Assembly (NCBI GenBank): GCA_029237515.1 | Contig: JARBAV010000282.1 | Coordinates: 1-6,212 of the forward strand | DNA: 6,212 bases | Direction: 5' to 3' | Source of the DNA: Nitrososphaerales archaeon | GTDB taxonomy: Archaea; Thermoproteota; Nitrososphaeria; Nitrososphaerales; Nitrososphaeraceae | In this document: one piece after another, positions 1 to 5,473 of the stretch | How positions within the stretch are numbered: the first letter of the stretch is position 1 | Layout: the number at the start of each line of letters is the position of its first letter | Position numbers and translations under genes: made by a program | The notes under the pieces: generated by a model | Told to the model about the DNA's origin: nothing | Database searches by the model: none | The model's input: the letters and a program-made list of their open reading frames with translations, nothing else

Positions 1-262
1 CTTCTCTAATGGCCGAACAAGTTTGATTCAAGATGGTATTATCCTGCTCGAATCCTAGCGTACAGAATATAATAGAGGCCTCTAGAATAATCGCAGAGGG
101 ATTTAGATGGCATGTACGTCCAAGGGTCAAATAACTACCTCGCAGTCCTGGCAACGAAAAGCCCTTAATGGTGGTGCGACGAAGCGAACTATCTTGCGTG
201 CCATTCAATTTATCCAAGTATCTCGTCTGTAAGATATTTGATGTTATTTGAAAGAGAAAATC
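1..262 (-). other. Open frame off the left edge, doubtful coding
   Basis: After a TAA at 265-263, the minus strand stays open for 87 codons to the window edge. The frame has no ATG or GTG. Possible starts are TTG at 217 and at 208; an AAATAT-like element lies about 25-32 nt before the TTG at 208, suitable for a leaderless start. Against coding, the translation contains no valine and no methionine apart from a putative start, which is unusual over this length, and I recognise no family or motif. It may be chance, the antisense of a decayed gene, or the 5' end of a lineage-specific gene. Confidence 0.15.
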
Positions 263-275
263 TTATTTCATAACT

Positions 276-476
276 CTAATTGATTAAGGTATTAGTTCCG
301 ATCAAGGTAACATCGAGCGCTACATTAGTCGTCAATTCTCTTATTACTGCCCTCTCTTTGATCTTTACCGCTCTGTTATCATTAAATAAGTAGCATTTCT
401 GGTAGCTGTATTTGGTGCTCTTACGACTGTTTAATACTATATTATTCTCAATGCAAAGGCAGGAAGCGAATGATGA
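276..476 (-). other. 66-codon in-frame extension after the stop of the membrane-protein gene
   Basis: The membrane-protein gene ends with TAG at 479-477. The same frame then stays open for 66 codons until TAG at 278-276. The later part is fairly protein-like (for example KIKERAVIRELTTNVALDV), and no ATG or GTG occurs in it. It could be a decayed C-terminal segment, the result of an assembly or natural point mutation, or chance. No known archaeal UAG readthrough signal, such as a pyrrolysine insertion element, is recognisable. I do not claim it is translated. Confidence 0.15.
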
Positions 477-929
477 CTATTGCTCAAAATCTCTTGTATG
501 TCTAATCTTGCTTTGTGGAGCAATTTTGGCAATAAAAGTCCCTAAAGCAAGTACACCTATTCCAGCTACAACAAAGATGCTCGGTGCATACTCCAAACCC
601 GTAGTTCTGAACTGGATATTAATATCTTGTATCATTGTATTGGTGAATATCATTCCCACTATGAGTGCCAGTCCTGTCAAGATGAGAATTAATCCTGCAA
701 AGACATTCCTGTTTCGAAAAGACAGGGCGAACACGATACCTGCCAAAATTAGACAAGGAGCCCCTGAGATCGAAATGGTTTGATAAAGCAGTGCTCCAGG
801 ATCCACATCCACATTAGGACCTTCCCCTTCCGGTCCGATCAAGAATGCGTAAAATGAGATCATCATCGATACAAAAAGTAAACCCATCGCTATGGTCCCA
901 ATTGAAGTCCAGCTTTCTAACTTCGCCAT
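477..929 (-). CDS. Small four-helix integral membrane protein, function unknown
   Basis: This is a 150-residue protein with four strongly hydrophobic segments at roughly residues 8-31, 47-70, 76-96 and 115-136, so it should sit in the cytoplasmic membrane. An acidic loop rich in Gly, Pro and Asp (about 32-45) joins helices 1 and 2. A basic turn (R72-N-R74) follows helix 2, and the C-terminal tail (residues 138-150) is short and contains several charged residues including Arg, Lys, Asp and Glu. By the positive-inside tendency, the 2-3 loop and the C-terminus would be cytoplasmic and the acidic loop external. I see no catalytic, metal-binding or transporter motif and do not recognise the family. 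The ATG at 929 is 25 nt past the stop of the galT-like gene on the same strand, which suggests co-transcription. A TATAAC element inside the end of galT (complement of about 959-964) could supply a second promoter. The frame stays open well beyond its TAG stop (see separate entry). Confidence 0.8.
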   Translation of the reverse strand: MAKLESWTSIGTIAMGLLFVSMMISFYAFLIGPEGEGPNVDVDPGALLYQTISISGAPCLILAGIVFALSFRNRNVFAGLILILTGLALIVGMIFTNTMIQDINIQFRTTGLEYAPSIFVVAGIGVLALGTFIAKIAPQSKIRHTRDFEQ

Positions 930-954
930 GAACCGACCAACAACTACGATAGAG

Positions 955-1986
955 TCAGGTTATACCCACGAGTTCTGCTAATTCTTTCCTGCAAGCTGCG
1001 CCAAGCAATTCAGCTCCTTTTTCAGGCCCAATCCTATTTACATAAATGCCGTACCCTCGTTCAAGACCAGACCAAGTGTGAAGCTGGGGATAGACTTCTA
1101 TATGCCAGTGGATCTGTCTACTGTTTTTCTTTTCAGGTGAAAGATGAAACACTAAATTGAAGGGAACATTATTTAGCGCTCTAGACAGTCCCCCTAGTGT
1201 AGCTCTAAGGATCATTGCTAGTCCACTTATTTCCTTTTGGCTGATCTTAGAGAATGTCGTCATATGTTTCTTCGGATATATCCAGAATTCATATGGGTAG
1301 CTTGAGGCCCATGGACAGAATGCAAGATATGTATCAGTAGATAGTATCTGCCTAGGCCCCTCTGATTCGACGCCTAGCGTTAGACAGGCTGGACAATTTC
1401 CGTTTTCGTTCATGAACTTGTGAGCTGCCTCCGCTTCGATCTCTATAACTGGAGGTATGGTAGATAGTGTTAGAAGATTTAGATGAGGATGGGATGATGC
1501 GGCCCCTGCTGCGATTCCGTCATTGACGTATATGGATACGTAAGTTACTCCCTTCTGGGTATACAGCCATCTAACTCTGTCCTGAATGACAAGCAGGACA
1601 TTGGTCCACTGCTCAATTGATATCGAGGATAAATTCGCATTGTGGTCAGGAGAGGCTACTACAATTTGATGATACCCGTAAGCAGGTTCACTGTAATGCG
1701 GCTTATCCGTGTAATCCACGGATTCTAAAGTTGTGACAGATGGATTGCTGCTCTGAAATACACGAACGCACCATTCTTCAATTGGACTTTCCTCAGTATC
1801 AGATAACCGCTTAAGGATCCCGTCCTTTGCCACAAGAGCTAGCGTAGCGCGCTCCGTCATCAATTCATTGCCAGGACAAAATGGACAACCAGTTTTCAGG
1901 TCAACATTGACCGAGTTATTTATTTGATACGGAAGAATCACAAATTTTTCAAGAACATAGTCTTTTCTTAAATTACCCAAATACAT
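955..1986 (-). CDS. galT: Galactose-1-phosphate uridylyltransferase-like protein (HIT superfamily)
   Basis: GalT enzymes exchange UMP between UDP-glucose and galactose-1-phosphate through a uridylylated histidine (Leloir pathway, cytoplasm). The 343-residue length matches the family. Visible landmarks are the N-terminal zinc pair C34-x-x-C37 (CPFC), SPDH with H115, the active-site block AGAASSHPHLN with H166-P-H168, and the C-terminal H293-W-H295 motif preceded by H281. By family comparison, C34, C37, H115 and H166 would bind zinc and H168 would be the nucleophile. Two features are unusual. The residue two after the nucleophile is Asn170 where classical GalT has Gln. There is also a second CPAC pair (C198/C201) that could bind another metal. 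The true substrate might therefore be a different sugar phosphate; relatives such as ADP-glucose phosphorylase share this fold. The ATG at 1986 is preceded by a TATA-like element and a GC-rich inverted repeat. The membrane-protein gene follows 25 nt downstream. Confidence 0.85.
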   Translation of the reverse strand: MYLGNLRKDYVLEKFVILPYQINNSVNVDLKTGCPFCPGNELMTERATLALVAKDGILKRLSDTEESPIEEWCVRVFQSSNPSVTTLESVDYTDKPHYSEPAYGYHQIVVASPDHNANLSSISIEQWTNVLLVIQDRVRWLYTQKGVTYVSIYVNDGIAAGAASSHPHLNLLTLSTIPPVIEIEAEAAHKFMNENGNCPACLTLGVESEGPRQILSTDTYLAFCPWASSYPYEFWIYPKKHMTTFSKISQKEISGLAMILRATLGGLSRALNNVPFNLVFHLSPEKKNSRQIHWHIEVYPQLHTWSGLERGYGIYVNRIGPEKGAELLGAACRKELAELVGIT

Positions 1987-1987
1987 C

Positions 1988-2009
1988 GCCCCGCCCCTTA
2001 AAACGGGGC
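1988..2009. repeat. GC-rich inverted repeat just upstream of galT
   Basis: Perfect 6-bp arms GCCCCG (1988-1993) and CGGGGC (2004-2009) flank a 10-nt spacer. An alternative 5-bp pairing, GCCCC (1993-1997) with GGGGC (2005-2009), overlaps it. The element lies between the galT TATA-like sequence and the ATG at 1986 and is much richer in G+C than its surroundings. It could be an operator or a hairpin in a short leader. The role is inferred from position only. Confidence 0.45.
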
Positions 2010-2225
2010 TGCTCTTTTAAATAAAGCTTCTGCAAGCCCAGAGCATTCTGCATATCCAATGACACTTTGTTCGACATGTATTTCTCCTAAATATTTTTCA
2101 AACCCTCCAACGCCTTCAAACCGAGTAACATAATTAATTACTCGACTGATCTGCTTAAGAAAATCTTTATTTCCTGACCTGAAAGGAATGCGCTTATGAG
2201 CTTTTTGCCACTCGCTGATCTCTTG
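2001..2225 (-). other. Open frame overlapping the 3' end of the PINA-like gene, doubtful coding
   Basis: This is a 75-codon frame on the same strand as the ATPase gene, shifted by -1. It begins after a TGA at 2228-2226, overlaps the last 29 or so codons of the ATPase gene, continues 45 codons beyond its stop and ends with TAA at 2000-1998. It contains no ATG, GTG or TTG, so it cannot start normally. The part beyond the ATPase stop reads like protein (for example GEIHVEQSVIGYAECSGLAE). It might be reached by a -1 frameshift, might be the remnant of a gene, or might be chance. I recognise no family. Confidence 0.15.
2014..2026 (-). promoter_or_regulatory. TATA-like element for galT
   Basis: On the minus strand this reads CTTTATTTAAAAG. 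Its centre is about 34 bp before the galT ATG at 1986. With the usual archaeal TATA-to-start distance of about 25 bp, transcription would begin near 1995 with a leader shorter than 10 nt, inside the GC-rich inverted repeat. This supports a promoter separate from the upstream ATPase gene. Confidence 0.45.
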
Positions 2226-3961
2226 TCAATCTTTACCTTTGCTTTCTTACCCACTTGGCTATTTAGAACAAAATCATCTTCTACATAGATGTCAATAGCT
2301 TTTCCGACAGCATTGTTGTTTGTCAGGAAAGTTATTGCAGAACCAGCTTCTACAATGTCAAACTCAATTTGCTTACCCAAGGCAGGGGTTTTCGCCTCTA
2401 CGTCAATACTCACCCCAAGAATATTTTCCAATTCGCTTATTGTTGATCCTCCTTTGCCGATCAACCGAGGAACTGCATCCTTATCCACTCTGACTTCAAT
2501 TTTTTTCTCCGACATTATCCTAACCTCTGCTCTTGGATCAAATCTCCTAATTGTGTCCTTGATCTGCGCCGCAGCCAGTTTTTTTATTGCATCATGTTGA
2601 TTCTCATGTTTCTCCAAACTACCAATATTAACTACTACATTTTCCTCGCCGTAGGTATAGATTTCATACTCCACTTCCTGAGTTTCAAAATCCTTGATTT
2701 CAACAAGAGGTCTCGCGAGGTCAGGTTCAGACATCCCAGACGGGACCCTAACAGTTAGAGAGATGTCAAACACCTTATTTACCGATCCATTCTTGATAAA
2801 AATAATTGTGTCTATAATATGAGGGATCATTCCAAGTTCAATTCTCCCTATGAAACGTTGAATTGCATCTAGCGAAGTGGAAGCATGAAGAACTCCTATC
2901 ATACCCACACCTGCAAGTCTCATGTCTGAAAATACTTCAAAATCTGCCTTCCTCCTGACTTCGTCGAACACTGTGTAATCTGGCCTTACTAGAAGCAGAA
3001 TATCTACTGCATTTTCAAAACTACCTTCTAAAGGGCCGTATTGTGTAATTTCTTTTTTCACCTGTAAATCTCTTGGAGATTCAAACGTCTTCACAATCTT
3101 GCTTCTATCAACATAGTATTCAGCCAAGCTGCTCGCGAAAGTACTCTTACCTGAACCTGGGGGTCCAGCAATGACTATACCTTCAGCTCCCTCATCTAGT
3201 CTGTTCTGTAGCTTGATCGAAAGGTGATAGTCCTGAATTCGGAGCTTCACAATGGGCTTAACAACAGTTATCTCCATGCCGTCAGAAAACGGCGGTTTAG
3301 TTACAGCAATTCTGTAGCTTCCATATTGGTATACCGTAGCTCCATCTAGGCTAACTTCAACCGTTCCAATTTCTGGATTCCTGCATAGCTCTGATACTTC
3401 TCTTACAATTGACGTCAGTTCATTCCTCGTGGCTGGTTTGTTATCCAGGGTTTCGAGGTGAAAGTCCCCCGGGACACCCCTCTTGGCCACAGGCATAACA
3501 CCTTCTTTCATATGCACGCTCATAGTATGTTCGTCAAAGTAGCCTTCAAAGCCTATTGATGAGCTATTGATCTGACGAGGTATGTGCCAAGTTTGAATAC
3601 CATAAGCTTCTGCGGCCTGCGATTGCACGTAATCCGCAGTCACCAAGGTGGCCTCCTCAATTAGGGCCAGCTCGTTAATTATTGCATCAATTCTTCCCCG
3701 AGTGGCCAGACTAATATCTTCTACTGTAGGCCTTTCACCTAGAATTTTCAATTCTATATTCAAGCTTTTGCATAATCTTCTAATCTTCTTAATTTCATTC
3801 AGACCAATGAAGCCGTATTCCTTATTTGTGGAAGCTTGAGACTGCAACTCGTCCATTACTGCGACCGGGATGATGATAGAATATTCGGAACTCTTGGTTC
3901 TTTCAAGTATCCTAGTAAATTCGCCGTCAATTATTGCACTAGTATCCAGTAATATCTTCAT
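2138..3961 (-). CDS. PIN-domain, VirB11/PilT-like ATPase and KH protein (PINA family)
   Basis: This 607-residue protein has the domain order of the archaeal COG1855 family. The N-terminal PIN domain (about 1-125) keeps the acidic residues D6, E38, D92 and D110 expected of a metal-dependent nuclease fold. A linker domain follows, then a secretion-type RecA-like ATPase (about 240-400) with Walker A GPPGSGKST (266-274), Walker B ending in D333-E334 and a conserved VLHAS (357-361). A KH domain follows, with the loop IGKGG at 501-505, then a basic C-terminal segment containing GKKAKVKIDK (571-580). Relatives in Sulfolobus (PINA) are reported to form hexameric ATPases that bind the Holliday-junction resolvase Hjc and promote branch migration, so a role in recombinational repair or restart is likely. 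The VirB11 resemblance could mislead automatic annotation to pilus assembly, but no pilus genes are nearby. The ATG at 3961 gives the expected DTSAI start of the PIN domain. The gene is divergent from the SDR gene. Confidence 0.92.
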   Translation of the reverse strand: MKILLDTSAIIDGEFTRILERTKSSEYSIIIPVAVMDELQSQASTNKEYGFIGLNEIKKIRRLCKSLNIELKILGERPTVEDISLATRGRIDAIINELALIEEATLVTADYVQSQAAEAYGIQTWHIPRQINSSSIGFEGYFDEHTMSVHMKEGVMPVAKRGVPGDFHLETLDNKPATRNELTSIVREVSELCRNPEIGTVEVSLDGATVYQYGSYRIAVTKPPFSDGMEITVVKPIVKLRIQDYHLSIKLQNRLDEGAEGIVIAGPPGSGKSTFASSLAEYYVDRSKIVKTFESPRDLQVKKEITQYGPLEGSFENAVDILLLVRPDYTVFDEVRRKADFEVFSDMRLAGVGMIGVLHASTSLDAIQRFIGRIELGMIPHIIDTIIFIKNGSVNKVFDISLTVRVPSGMSEPDLARPLVEIKDFETQEVEYEIYTYGEENVVVNIGSLEKHENQHDAIKKLAAAQIKDTIRRFDPRAEVRIMSEKKIEVRVDKDAVPRLIGKGGSTISELENILGVSIDVEAKTPALGKQIEFDIVEAGSAITFLTNNNAVGKAIDIYVEDDFVLNSQVGKKAKVKIDKRSASGKKLISAFLSGQEIKIFLSRSVE

Positions 3962-3984
3962 AACGCCAAAATCAATCCTTCGTG

Positions 3985-3994
3985 AAATTAATTA
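3985..3994 (-). promoter_or_regulatory. TATA-like element for the PINA-like gene
   Basis: The minus strand reads TAATTAATTT here, centred about 28 bp before the ATG at 3961, a distance suitable for a leaderless or very short-leader transcript. A GAAGGAT sequence lies about 14-20 nt before the ATG, too far to be a good Shine-Dalgarno site. The sequence is merely A/T rich, so the call is tentative. Confidence 0.3.
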
Positions 3995-4068
3995 CAACAC
4001 GATGTATTATTATTACGTTCGGTAGTAAAAAAAAGCAAGCACCAGGGTCCGACCGATGCGAAAGACTC

Positions 4069-4076
4069 TTTAAAAA
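4069..4076 (+). promoter_or_regulatory. TATA box for the SDR gene, probable leaderless start
   Basis: TTTAAAAA lies about 25 bp before the A of the SDR ATG at 4097, preceded by a purine-containing stretch (GAAAGAC, 4060-4066) where the TFB-recognition element would be. The spacing puts transcription initiation at or next to the start codon, and no Shine-Dalgarno sequence is present. This is the clearest archaeal-type promoter in the window. Confidence 0.55.
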
Positions 4077-4096
4077 GTTAGGCGGTTTTAGCGATA

Positions 4097-4855
4097 ATGA
4101 AGTCTAAAGGCCAGGTAGCGGTAATTACAGGTGCTGCAGGTGGAGTCGGGAAAGCGACAGTCAAAAGGCTTGCGTATGAAGGGTGTAAAGTTGTATTGAT
4201 TGGACGGAATAGGAAAAGCCTCGATAAAGTAGCCGAAATAATTCAGGAGAAAAAGAACGTCCTTGCAATAAAGGCAGATCTTACAAGAGAAGGCGAGGTG
4301 ATTAGCGCTGCAGAGCAAATATTCTCTAAATTTGAAACCATCGACATTTTGGTTAATAACGCGGGGATAATAAGTGATCCAACTCCATTTCATCTCATGA
4401 CTGAAGAACAATGGAGCTTGCTTGTCAATACGAATCTTTTTGGGACTTTTAGAATGACAAAAGCCGTGCTTCCATTCATGCTTAAGAACAAAAGCGGTAG
4501 TATTGTCAACATATCCTCTTTATTGGGAATCAGGGCAATTCCCAACGTTCCACTGTCCATATACGGCGTCACGAAAGCTGGCATAATCATGCTCACCAAA
4601 AGTATTGCAGTCGAGTACGGACCGTTTGGTATCAGATGCAATTGCGTTGTTCCATCTACTATACAAAGCCCAATCATAGATCCTTACTTGCAAGATGAAA
4701 ATGCCCGCAGATTACTTGAAACCTCGTTTCCACTGAGGAAGATAGGAACACCAGAAGACATTTCAGGGACTGTTTCATATTTATGTTCTTCAGACGCAAA
4801 ATGGGTAACCGGTAGTGTTATTACTGTTGATGGGGGGATTTCAGCAAAACAGTAG
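4097..4855 (+). CDS. Short-chain dehydrogenase/reductase (classical SDR)
   Basis: This 252-residue protein of typical classical-SDR length should be a cytoplasmic NAD(P)(H)-dependent oxidoreductase; the substrate cannot be told from sequence. Visible landmarks are the cofactor loop TGAAGGVG (11-18), R37 after the second strand (favouring NADP(H)), D61 in ADL, NNAG (87-90), N113 in the fourth helix, serine S141 in NISSLLG, and the catalytic pair Y156-x-x-x-K160 (YGVTK). The end reads TGSVITVDGG (238-247), normal for the family. The serine-to-tyrosine spacing is 15 residues rather than the common 12-13, so there is a two-residue insertion in the active-site loop. FabG (3-oxoacyl-ACP reductase) and glucose or sugar dehydrogenases are possible names, but none is supported. 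The gene is monocistronic in this window: divergent from the PINA-like gene and convergent with the next gene. The ATG at 4097 fits the TATA box spacing. Confidence 0.92.
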   Translation: MKSKGQVAVITGAAGGVGKATVKRLAYEGCKVVLIGRNRKSLDKVAEIIQEKKNVLAIKADLTREGEVISAAEQIFSKFETIDILVNNAGIISDPTPFHLMTEEQWSLLVNTNLFGTFRMTKAVLPFMLKNKSGSIVNISSLLGIRAIPNVPLSIYGVTKAGIIMLTKSIAVEYGPFGIRCNCVVPSTIQSPIIDPYLQDENARRLLETSFPLRKIGTPEDISGTVSYLCSSDAKWVTGSVITVDGGISAKQ

Positions 4856-4918
4856 TAGCTGATACTTGTTAATATTTAGAATCTGCTAGAACTCCGCTAC
4901 TGAATTGGGGGCATATAG

Positions 4919-5356
4919 TCAGTCTTGTTTAGTTTGTTCCATATTAGCTAATAGTAGCTTCTTCTTCCATTTTCGTACTTTTGGAATGATAGTACCCATG
5001 ATTAACTTGTGAAGATTCTGAATATCAGGATCGAAGGAAAGTAAAAGCACGTAATACAAGGTACTGTTCACGTCGGCAACAGGAATTGTTGCTCTAGCGA
5101 GACGTTCATATCGAGAACTGGCGTAGTGGATACGTCCTAGATGATATTCCCAGCGTAATCTGGTGTACTGTCTGGTAGCTGCAGTGATTGCATATTGTGC
5201 TCTTTCTTCATCCGAAAGTAAAGGTTTTAGATTTTGACGTTGTGAGACGGCCAGCAGCTTCCCCTCTTTGTCCGATATACCTGCAAACCGTATGGAATCA
5301 TCCAACGAAATCACTTCGTCGCATACCTTTTGAAACAAGTTAGCAACACGTTTCAT
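4919..5356 (-). CDS. Small conserved protein, DUF6659-like (Thaumarchaeota)
   Basis: From the ATG at 5356 the protein has 145 residues; a TTG at 5371 would add five. It is soluble, with no signal peptide or membrane segment. The N-terminal part runs FQKVCDEVISLDDSIRFAGI and is followed by SDKEGKLLA, a pattern I recall from short thaumarchaeal proteins annotated DUF6659. The family name is from memory and no function is established. A charged helical middle (about 48-80) and a strand-rich segment (about 90-109, TIPV...TLYYVLLLSFDP) suggest a small alpha/beta sensor-like fold, possibly Roadblock- or profilin-like; this is inference only. The C-terminus is very basic (KVRKWKKK, 126-133). ATG is preferred because it leaves the conserved N-terminus intact. 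The gene is convergent with the SDR gene and divergent from purK, with which it shares a 117-nt promoter region. Confidence 0.75.
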   Translation of the reverse strand: MKRVANLFQKVCDEVISLDDSIRFAGISDKEGKLLAVSQRQNLKPLLSDEERAQYAITAATRQYTRLRWEYHLGRIHYASSRYERLARATIPVADVNSTLYYVLLLSFDPDIQNLHKLIMGTIIPKVRKWKKKLLLANMEQTKQD

Positions 5357-5381
5357 GCTAGTAAAAAGCAACTTTCAGTGT

Positions 5382-5400
5382 AATTTGAATTTATCAAATT
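5382..5400. repeat. Inverted repeat between the divergent small-protein and purK genes
   Basis: Perfect 7-bp arms AATTTGA (5382-5388) and TCAAATT (5394-5400) flank a 5-nt spacer. The repeat overlaps the TATA-like element of the leftward gene, the position expected of a repressor operator. It lies about 40 bp upstream of the purK TATA-like element, where it could also act on purK. A protein-binding role is inferred from symmetry and position. Confidence 0.4.
5387..5395 (-). promoter_or_regulatory. TATA-like element for the small conserved gene
   Basis: The minus strand reads GATAAATTC, centred about 35 bp before the ATG at 5356. This would give a leader of about 10 nt, which also argues for ATG 5356 over TTG 5371. 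It sits in the centre of the inverted repeat. The call is weak, since the region is A/T rich throughout. Confidence 0.3.
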
Positions 5401-5436
5401 GAGTCCATCACTTCGTTTCAGAAGCTAACACTACCG

Positions 5437-5449
5437 TTTATTAGTATAA
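5437..5449 (+). promoter_or_regulatory. TATA-like element for purK
   Basis: The sequence TTTATTAGTATAA is centred about 30 bp before the proposed TTG start of purK at 5474. Initiation about 25 bp downstream would fall within a few nucleotides of that codon, consistent with a leaderless or near-leaderless message. No Shine-Dalgarno sequence precedes the TTG. Confidence 0.4.
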
Positions 5450-5473
5450 CTAGTAACATGATTTAGCATTCAT

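Larger units (their letters stand above)
1..476. other. Region without an identified gene
   Basis: No gene, RNA gene or mobile element can be supported here. Two open stretches exist on the minus strand. One runs from 262 off the left edge (87 codons, no ATG or GTG). The other is a 66-codon in-frame continuation (476-279) after the stop of the membrane-protein gene. On the plus strand, a short frame open from the left edge closes at a TAG near 58 (reading ...DGIILLES); it could be the tail of a gene outside the window but is too short to judge. A purine run on the plus strand (about 250-260) is a pyrimidine-rich, T-containing tract on the minus strand and might end leftward transcripts, since archaeal terminators are often simple U-rich tracts. 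No rRNA or complete tRNA cloverleaf was found by eye. Confidence 0.5.

Noticed and set aside
46..55. GCTCGAATCC, resembling a tRNA T-arm
   Set aside because: The matching 5' side of the T stem, an acceptor stem, and D and anticodon arms are not found around it on either strand.
127..204. Minus-strand mini-ORF with a C-x-x-C pair (25 codons from ATG)
   Set aside because: It is too short, is preceded directly by a stop, and only one Cys pair is present; there is no support for a zinc-ribbon protein or transposase fragment.
412..783. Plus-strand open frame of 123 codons
   Set aside because: It lies opposite the membrane-protein gene, whose translation has clear membrane helices; the plus-strand product has no recognisable family and is a shadow.
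2289..2600. Plus-strand open frame opposite the PINA-like gene
   Set aside because: It is the antisense of the KH-domain coding region, which is clearly the real gene.
3648..3839. Plus-strand open frame opposite the PIN domain
   Set aside because: Antisense of conserved PIN-domain codons; serine/isoleucine-rich shadow with no family.
4088..4677. Two minus-strand open frames opposite the SDR gene
   Set aside because: The plus strand encodes all SDR signature motifs; these frames are antisense shadows.
4850..4902. Weak AGTAGC / GCTACT inverted repeat between convergent genes
   Set aside because: Only 6-bp arms with a spacer of more than 30 nt and no T-run; not a credible terminator.
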